The notes below the pieces were generated by a model. The model was not told the DNA's origin. It made no database searches and saw only the letters and a program-made list of their open reading frames with translations. Shown here piece by piece: positions 60,061 to 64,000 of a stretch of DNA of 64,000 nt (positions are counted from its first letter, which is position 1; each line of letters starts with the position of its first letter). The stretch lies in assembly GCA_937978655.1 (NCBI GenBank), contig CALJUX010000017.1, positions 10,954 through 74,953 on the forward strand, written 5' to 3'. This DNA comes from an uncultured Chromatiaceae bacterium (GTDB taxonomy: Bacteria > Pseudomonadota > Gammaproteobacteria > Enterobacterales > Alteromonadaceae). The position numbers and the translations under genes were made by a program.

Positions 60061-61038
60061 ATGAAATTACAACAGTTACGTTACATTGTCGAAGTGCTGA
60101 ACCATAACCTGAATGTGTCCGCCACGGCAGAAAGCCTATATACCTCGCAGCCGGGGATCAGTAAACAGGTTCGGATGCTGGAGGATGAGCTGGGGATCCA
60201 GGTGTTTGGCCGCAGTGGTAAACATCTGACGCATGTTACACCCGCTGGACGGGATGTGATTGAAATTGCGCAGCAAATCCTCGCGAAAGTCGAAAGCATC
60301 AAAGCAGTGGCCAAAGAACATACGCTGCCGGATCAGGGCAAGCTGAACATTGCTACGACGCATACCCAGGCGCGGTATGCGCTGCCGGGGGTTATCGGCG
60401 GTTTTATTAAGAAGTTTCCTAAAGTGTCGTTGCATATGCATCAGGGCACACCGCAGCAAATTTCTGAAGCGGCATCGCGTGGCGAAGCCGACTTTGCCAT
60501 TGCCACCGAAGCGATGCATCTGTTCAGCGATCTGGTGATGTTACCTTGCTACCACTGGAACCGCAGTGTCATTGTGCGTAACGATCACCCGCTTGCCACG
60601 TTACAGCGCAAAATAGAAATTGAAGATGTCGCGCAATATCAAATCGTGACTTATGTGTTTGGTTTTACCGGCCGCTCTGAGCTGGACCGCGCTTTTGGTG
60701 AAAAGGGTCTGGAGCCAAAAATTGTGTTCACCGCGACCGACGCCGATGTGATTAAAACTTATGTCCGGCTTGGGCTCGGCGTTGGGGTGATTGCGTCGAT
60801 GGCGATGGATAAAGATCTGGATACCGATTTAGTGGCTATCGATGCCAGCCACTTGTTTGCCGCATCAACCACCAAAATCGGTTTTCGCAAAGGTACTTTC
60901 CTTCGCACTTATATGTATGATTTTATTGAGCGTTTTGCCCCACATCTGACCAAAGATGTGGTTGAACGTGCCAATCTGCTGCGCAATCAGGAAGAGATTG
61001 ACCGGATGTTCGCCAAATTTGAGCTGCCGGTACGCTGA
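60061..61038 (+). CDS. cysB: LysR-type regulator CysB
   Basis: 325 residues. The LTTR helix-turn-helix is at the N-terminus (QLRYIVEVLNHNLNVSATAESLYTSQPGISKQV) and the ligand domain carries ATTHTQARYALP and TATDADVIKTYVRLGLGVG, the CysB sulfate/N-acetylserine pocket signatures. CysB activates sulfate assimilation and cysteine synthesis. Topology topA...cysB is as in E. coli. Confidence 0.96.
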   Translation: MKLQQLRYIVEVLNHNLNVSATAESLYTSQPGISKQVRMLEDELGIQVFGRSGKHLTHVTPAGRDVIEIAQQILAKVESIKAVAKEHTLPDQGKLNIATTHTQARYALPGVIGGFIKKFPKVSLHMHQGTPQQISEAASRGEADFAIATEAMHLFSDLVMLPCYHWNRSVIVRNDHPLATLQRKIEIEDVAQYQIVTYVFGFTGRSELDRAFGEKGLEPKIVFTATDADVIKTYVRLGLGVGVIASMAMDKDLDTDLVAIDASHLFAASTTKIGFRKGTFLRTYMYDFIERFAPHLTKDVVERANLLRNQEEIDRMFAKFELPVR

Positions 61039-61053
61039 GGCTCAGCGGGCAAA

Positions 61054-61087
61054 AACAAAAGGACAGCTGCGGCTGTCCTTTTGTTTT
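61054..61087 (+). terminator. Terminator after cysB
   Basis: AACAAAAGGACAGC and GCTGTCCTTTTGTTTT pair across a short loop, 15 bases after the cysB stop. Confidence 0.92.
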
Positions 61088-61224
61088 CAGCCAAAGATGA
61101 TGCCGTCTTTTTCAGCACAGACTTTGGCTCGTGACCCGAAAGCATGGTTGTATGTTGCCGCAAGACCATGTCGCGTCATTGCTGTTGTGACGCCGCGGAG
61201 ATTCTGCTAAATAAATTTGCAAAT

Positions 61225-61248
61225 AGACGTCTGGATGTTGATATGTCT
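61225..61248 (+). promoter_or_regulatory. MetJ operator (tandem met boxes) before metR
   Basis: Three adjoining 8-bp units: AGACGTCT (61225-61232, perfect met-box consensus), GGATGTTG and ATATGTCT (6/8). The region also forms a 9-bp inverted repeat, CAAATAGAC with GTCTATTTG. MetJ with SAM represses methionine genes by binding two or more tandem met boxes, so metR is predicted to be in the MetJ regulon. The site is 66 bases before the ATG. Confidence 0.8.
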
Positions 61249-61313
61249 ATTTGAAGTGGGTACAGTGCAGCAAGACTATTTAATTCCGGCACTGGGCCAG
61301 TGAAGTAACACTG

Positions 61314-62207
61314 ATGCAAATCGACCTGAAACTGTTAAAAACCATCCGTGCAGTTGCACAAACCGGCTCCTTGCAAGGCGCGGCCGGCCGTTTGTTTGTC
61401 ACACAGTCTGCCTTGTCACACCAGCTCAAAGAGATTGAACAGCAGCTGGGCCAGCCGCTGTTCGTGCGTAAATCACAACCGGTGCAATTCAGCTGGCAAG
61501 GTCAGTTGCTGCTGCAGCTGGCGGACGAAGTATTGCCGAAGCTGGAGACAGCTCAGCATCAATTAAAACAGCAACCAGAGTTGCCGGCGCAGCTGCGGCT
61601 GACTGTCGAATGTCATGCCTGTTTCCATTGGCTGCTGCCGGCGGTAAAGGCCTTTCGTCAGCAATGGCCACAAGTGGCGTTGAGTCTGGACACTGAGATT
61701 GAACATCATGCCATCGAAGCCATGCTGGCCGGGGAGTTGGATCTGGTGTTGACCACCGATGAGCGGTTGACCCAGCAAGTGTGTTATCAGCCGTTATTTG
61801 CGCTGGAACTGCTGGCATATATGGCACCTGAGCATCCACTGGCGGCAAAAAGCTGGCTGACGCCGGCAGATTTACGGCAGGCGCGGTTATTGACTTACCC
61901 AATCCCACCGGAGCGGCAGGACTTGTTTCGTTATTTCCTGAAAAAACAGGAATTCAGCGGCGAGCGCAAACAAGTGGCACAGGCCAGTCAGATGTTGCAG
62001 CTGGTGGCTGCCGGTGAGGGAATTGCCGTACTGCCGGTGTGGCTGGCAGAACCATTTCTGAGTCAGGGGCTGATTGTCACTAGGCCTTTGGGCGCCAAGG
62101 GACTGAAAAGAACCATGTATCTGGCGAGCAGGCGCGGCGACAATCACAGCGCCATGCCGGCGCTGTACACCTTACTGAAACGTCACGCCCCGGTTCAGGC
62201 TTCGTAG
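61314..62207 (+). CDS. metR: LysR-type methionine regulator MetR
   Basis: 297 residues. LTTR HTH (LKTIRAVAQTGSLQGAAGRLFVTQSALSHQL, then EQQLGQPLFVRKSQPVQFSWQG) and the ligand region (VECHACFHWLLPAV, GELDLVLTTDE) match MetR. MetR activates metE, metA, metF and glyA with homocysteine as co-effector. metE is not adjacent, unlike in enterics. The 3' end overlaps queC (13 bases, convergent). Confidence 0.93.
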   Translation: MQIDLKLLKTIRAVAQTGSLQGAAGRLFVTQSALSHQLKEIEQQLGQPLFVRKSQPVQFSWQGQLLLQLADEVLPKLETAQHQLKQQPELPAQLRLTVECHACFHWLLPAVKAFRQQWPQVALSLDTEIEHHAIEAMLAGELDLVLTTDERLTQQVCYQPLFALELLAYMAPEHPLAAKSWLTPADLRQARLLTYPIPPERQDLFRYFLKKQEFSGERKQVAQASQMLQLVAAGEGIAVLPVWLAEPFLSQGLIVTRPLGAKGLKRTMYLASRRGDNHSAMPALYTLLKRHAPVQAS

Positions 62208-62854
62208 GGCAGTGGATCAGTTGCCTGATTTAAACTGAAGGCTTCCAGCCGTTCGGCGCAGGAGCCACATTTGCCACAGGCTTTGGCGCGACCATTGTAG
62301 CAGGTCCAGGTTTTGCTGTAGTCCAGCCCCATCGCCAGGCCGTCCCGCAGGATCTCTATCTTGGTTTGTTGCAGGTAAGGGCTGATGATGGCGACAGGTT
62401 CGTAGTTGGCGACCTGGCAGACATCATGCATTTTCTGCACAAATTCCGGCCGGCAATCCGGGTAAATAAAATGGTCACCGGAATGCGCCCCGTAATACAC
62501 CGCCTGTGCATCTAACGATACGGCGTACCCGACCGCCAGCGAAATCAAAATCATGTTGCGGTTCGGCACTACGGTGGATTTCATATTGTCGGCGGCGTAA
62601 TGACCTTCCGGGACTTCAATGTCTGAGGTCAGAGAGGAGCCGCCAATCAGCTGATTGATTGCCGAAATGTCGACCACTTTGTGGTTGATGCCGAGTTCAG
62701 CACAGACTGCTTTGGCACATTCCAGTTCGCGCACATGGCGCTGACCATAATTAAATGACAGGGCAAAAACTTCATGCCCGTCTTTGATGGCCTTGTGTAA
62801 CACGGTAAAAGAATCCATACCACCGGAATAAATCACAACAACTTTTTGCGGCAT
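62195..62854 (-). CDS. queC: 7-cyano-7-deazaguanine synthase QueC
   Basis: 219 residues from the ATG at 62854 (GGGAG eight bases upstream). PP-loop SGGMDSFTVLHKA, FNYGQRH, PNRNMILISLA, YGAHSGDH and the zinc site C-x8-C-x2-C-x2-C (CYNGRAKACGKCGSC) are intact. QueC turns 7-carboxy-7-deazaguanine into preQ0 with ATP and ammonia in the queuosine pathway. Divergent from queE over 87 bases. Confidence 0.96.
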   Translation of the reverse strand: MPQKVVVIYSGGMDSFTVLHKAIKDGHEVFALSFNYGQRHVRELECAKAVCAELGINHKVVDISAINQLIGGSSLTSDIEVPEGHYAADNMKSTVVPNRNMILISLAVGYAVSLDAQAVYYGAHSGDHFIYPDCRPEFVQKMHDVCQVANYEPVAIISPYLQQTKIEILRDGLAMGLDYSKTWTCYNGRAKACGKCGSCAERLEAFSLNQATDPLPYEA

Positions 62855-62941
62855 CTGGCAAGCTCCCGTTATAATGGCCAACAATTTTGGGGCGCGCATT
62901 GTACTGCAATTCGGCCTGATGCTAAAGGAAATCCAGTCACT

Positions 62942-63607
62942 GTGTATAAAGTCAATGAAATCTTCGAAACCATTCAGGGTGAGGGCAGCTATACCGGTAC
63001 CCCGGCCATTTTTGTCCGTTTACAGGGCTGCCCGGTCGGCTGCGCCTGGTGCGACACCAAACACACCTGGGAGATTGCGCCGGATTTGTTGATTGCACTC
63101 AGTGAGACCAGCAGCAAAAAGGCTGAGTCAGATCATTGGGCCAATGCCAGCGCTGATGACTTACTGGCGTTGTTCCGCAGCCGCGGTTATCGCGCCCGTC
63201 ACGTGGTGATCACCGGCGGTGAACCTTGTATCTACGACCTGAACCCGTTGTGTGAGCTGTTGCACGCACAAGGCTACAGTACCCAAATCGAAACCAGCGG
63301 TACTTTTGAAATTCTGGCACCGGAAAAAACCTGGGTGACGGTATCCCCTAAGGTGAATATGAAAGGCGGTTACCCGGTACTGACCAGTTGCCTGGCGCGC
63401 GCCAATGAAATTAAACACCCTGTCGCGATGGAAAAACACATCGAGGAGTTGCAACATCTATTGCAACAGGTTGATTGTTCAGGAAAATTAATTTACCTGC
63501 AACCCATCAGCCAAAAAGCAAAAGCGACGGCACTTGCCATTGAAATGTGCAAACAGCATAACTGGCGGCTGAGCGTACAGGTGCACAAATACCTCGGCAT
63601 CAACTGA
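62942..63607 (+). CDS. queE: 7-carboxy-7-deazaguanine synthase QueE
   Basis: 221 residues from a GTG at 62942 (VYKVNEIFETIQGEGSYTG). No ATG fits: the frame is open upstream but runs through the queC promoter region. AAAGGA lies 12 bases before the GTG, slightly long. The radical SAM motif of this family is GCPVGCAWCDTKHTW, followed by VITGGEPC and ETSGT. QueE converts carboxytetrahydropterin to CDG, the step before QueC. The stop codon lies in the tandem repeat at 63605. Confidence 0.94.
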   Translation: MYKVNEIFETIQGEGSYTGTPAIFVRLQGCPVGCAWCDTKHTWEIAPDLLIALSETSSKKAESDHWANASADDLLALFRSRGYRARHVVITGGEPCIYDLNPLCELLHAQGYSTQIETSGTFEILAPEKTWVTVSPKVNMKGGYPVLTSCLARANEIKHPVAMEKHIEELQHLLQQVDCSGKLIYLQPISQKAKATALAIEMCKQHNWRLSVQVHKYLGIN

Positions 63608-63650
63608 CCGGCAGGGCATTCAGTTGACCGGCAGGGCATTCAGTTGACCG
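63605..63650. repeat. 20-bp tandem repeat, 2.3 copies, spanning two convergent stops
   Basis: Units at 63605-63624 and 63625-63644 are identical, with six bases of a third. Each unit has TGA at its start on the plus strand and TGA read from the minus strand near its end, so the queE stop lies in unit 1 and the LON-domain gene stop in unit 2. Confidence 0.95.
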
Positions 63651-64000
63651 TGTTCAGCTCTGTTGCCAGCCATTGATACAGGGTATCGAGCGCAGGCTCG
63701 GCGTTGTTGGCCTCCAGCAGCTGAAATTTCAGCTGTGGTGGCATCGTCAGGACTTCCAGCCAGCGTTGTGCCAGCCAACTGCCGTCATGCCAGTTGGGCG
63801 CCGGGTATAACGCAGCCAGTTGCGGGTTCTGCAGATAGATATGCTTCAACGCAGGCACCAGCAGTTCCGCACGGTCTTTGTCGAGTGGTGCCGGCAGCCA
63901 GTCCGGCAGCGGGGTGACAGCGGCCACATGCAGTTGGTCCTCCTCCTGCCAGCGCTGGTTAATCCAAAGACGTTGCACGCCTTCAATGGTGATGCCGAGC
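63640..64000 (-). CDS. LON-substrate-binding-domain protein, 3' part (cut by window edge)
   Basis: The last 119 residues of a minus-strand gene. The start LGITIEGVQRLWINQRWQEEDQLHVAAVTPLPD resembles the beta-rich half of the Lon N-terminal domain (PF02190), then a helical tail (ALYPAPNWHDGSWLAQRWLEVL and PQLKFQLLEANN). Stand-alone LON-domain proteins are about 190-220 residues, so roughly half is outside the window. Function of stand-alone members is unknown; a peptidase domain is not present in the visible part. Confidence 0.75.
   Translation of the reverse strand, partial: LGITIEGVQRLWINQRWQEEDQLHVAAVTPLPDWLPAPLDKDRAELLVPALKHIYLQNPQLAALYPAPNWHDGSWLAQRWLEVLTMPPQLKFQLLEANNAEPALDTLYQWLATELNTVN

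Noticed and set aside
61097..61210. 37-codon ORF after the cysB terminator
   Set aside because: No ribosome site and no conserved look. It lies in an interval explained by the terminator and the metR promoter.
1..64000. CRISPR arrays, tRNA or rRNA genes, insertion sequences, phage or plasmid genes
   Set aside because: No set of regularly spaced repeats, no cloverleaf or rRNA-like sequence, and no transposase, integrase or phage protein was recognised. The only tandem repeats are the two short ones described.

Overview
The window is a chromosomal segment from a gammaproteobacterium. Gene order and protein types (trp, rnm, yciO, scpAB, rluB, yciK, sohB, topA and cysB in Escherichia-like order, split System I ccmH and ccmI, a VolA/Pla-1 type lipase, a proton-dependent peptide transporter, FliK-like and FlhB-tail-like genes beside ccm) suggest the Alteromonadales/Chromatiaceae group, for instance Rheinheimera or a relative. 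That placement is inference. I saw no rRNA, tRNA, CRISPR array, insertion sequence or prophage. Coding density is high and neighbouring genes look alike in base composition, so this reads as core chromosome with a few lineage-specific genes.

Layout. 1-2361 (minus): a membrane-fusion adaptor, a LytS-type histidine kinase and the start of its response regulator. 2505-9273 (minus): a complete thiazole and pyrimidine branch of thiamin synthesis (thiC, fused thiDE, thiF, thiS, thiG, thiH) behind a promoter and a TPP riboswitch. 9342-11834 (plus): a DUF547 exported protein and a LasA-like M23 endopeptidase. 11900-18734 (minus): trpL-trpE-trpG-trpD-trpC(F)-trpB-trpA with a Trp-rich leader peptide. 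18735-19122: a 390-base non-coding stretch rich in inverted repeats. 19123-23628 (plus): a DksA/TraR-type zinc-finger protein, rnm, yciO, scpA, scpB, rluB. 23691-27583: a small conserved-looking protein, an exported esterase, and the FlhB-tail/FliK-like pair. 27690-34659 (plus): ccmABCDEFGHI for cytochrome c maturation, followed by mlaA and a peptide transporter with a short overlapping upstream ORF. 37289-41268 (minus): a small membrane protein, proS, a Kelch protein and trmO. 41428-44674: purU, a thioesterase, an exported protein, carbonic anhydrase and an H-NS-like protein with an unfamiliar C-terminus. 44757-49937: yciK, a lipoprotein lipase, sohB, tpm. 49983-55470: a dicarboxylate-type symporter, a large Ig-like lipoprotein, astB. 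55697-62207: topA, a coiled-coil membrane protein, an orphan soluble histidine kinase, cysB, metR. 62195-64000: queC and queE (divergent), and the 3' part of a LON-domain protein.

How it fits together. Several units are complete biosynthetic systems with visible control: thiamin (riboswitch), tryptophan (leader peptide and candidate attenuator), methionine (a tandem met-box array in front of metR), and cytochrome c maturation. The block from trp to cysB keeps the order known from Escherichia coli, but about 20 kb (small protein through carbonic anhydrase and the H-NS-like gene) sits between rluB and yciK. No obviously new defence or mobile system was found. The items most worth a second look are the H-NS-like protein with a different C-terminal domain, a recurrent GCTAAGCT(A/G)C motif before envelope-protein genes, a tandem-repeat insertion inside ThiF, the Kelch gene wedged between trmO and proS, the structured trp-rnm intergenic region and the short leader ORFs.
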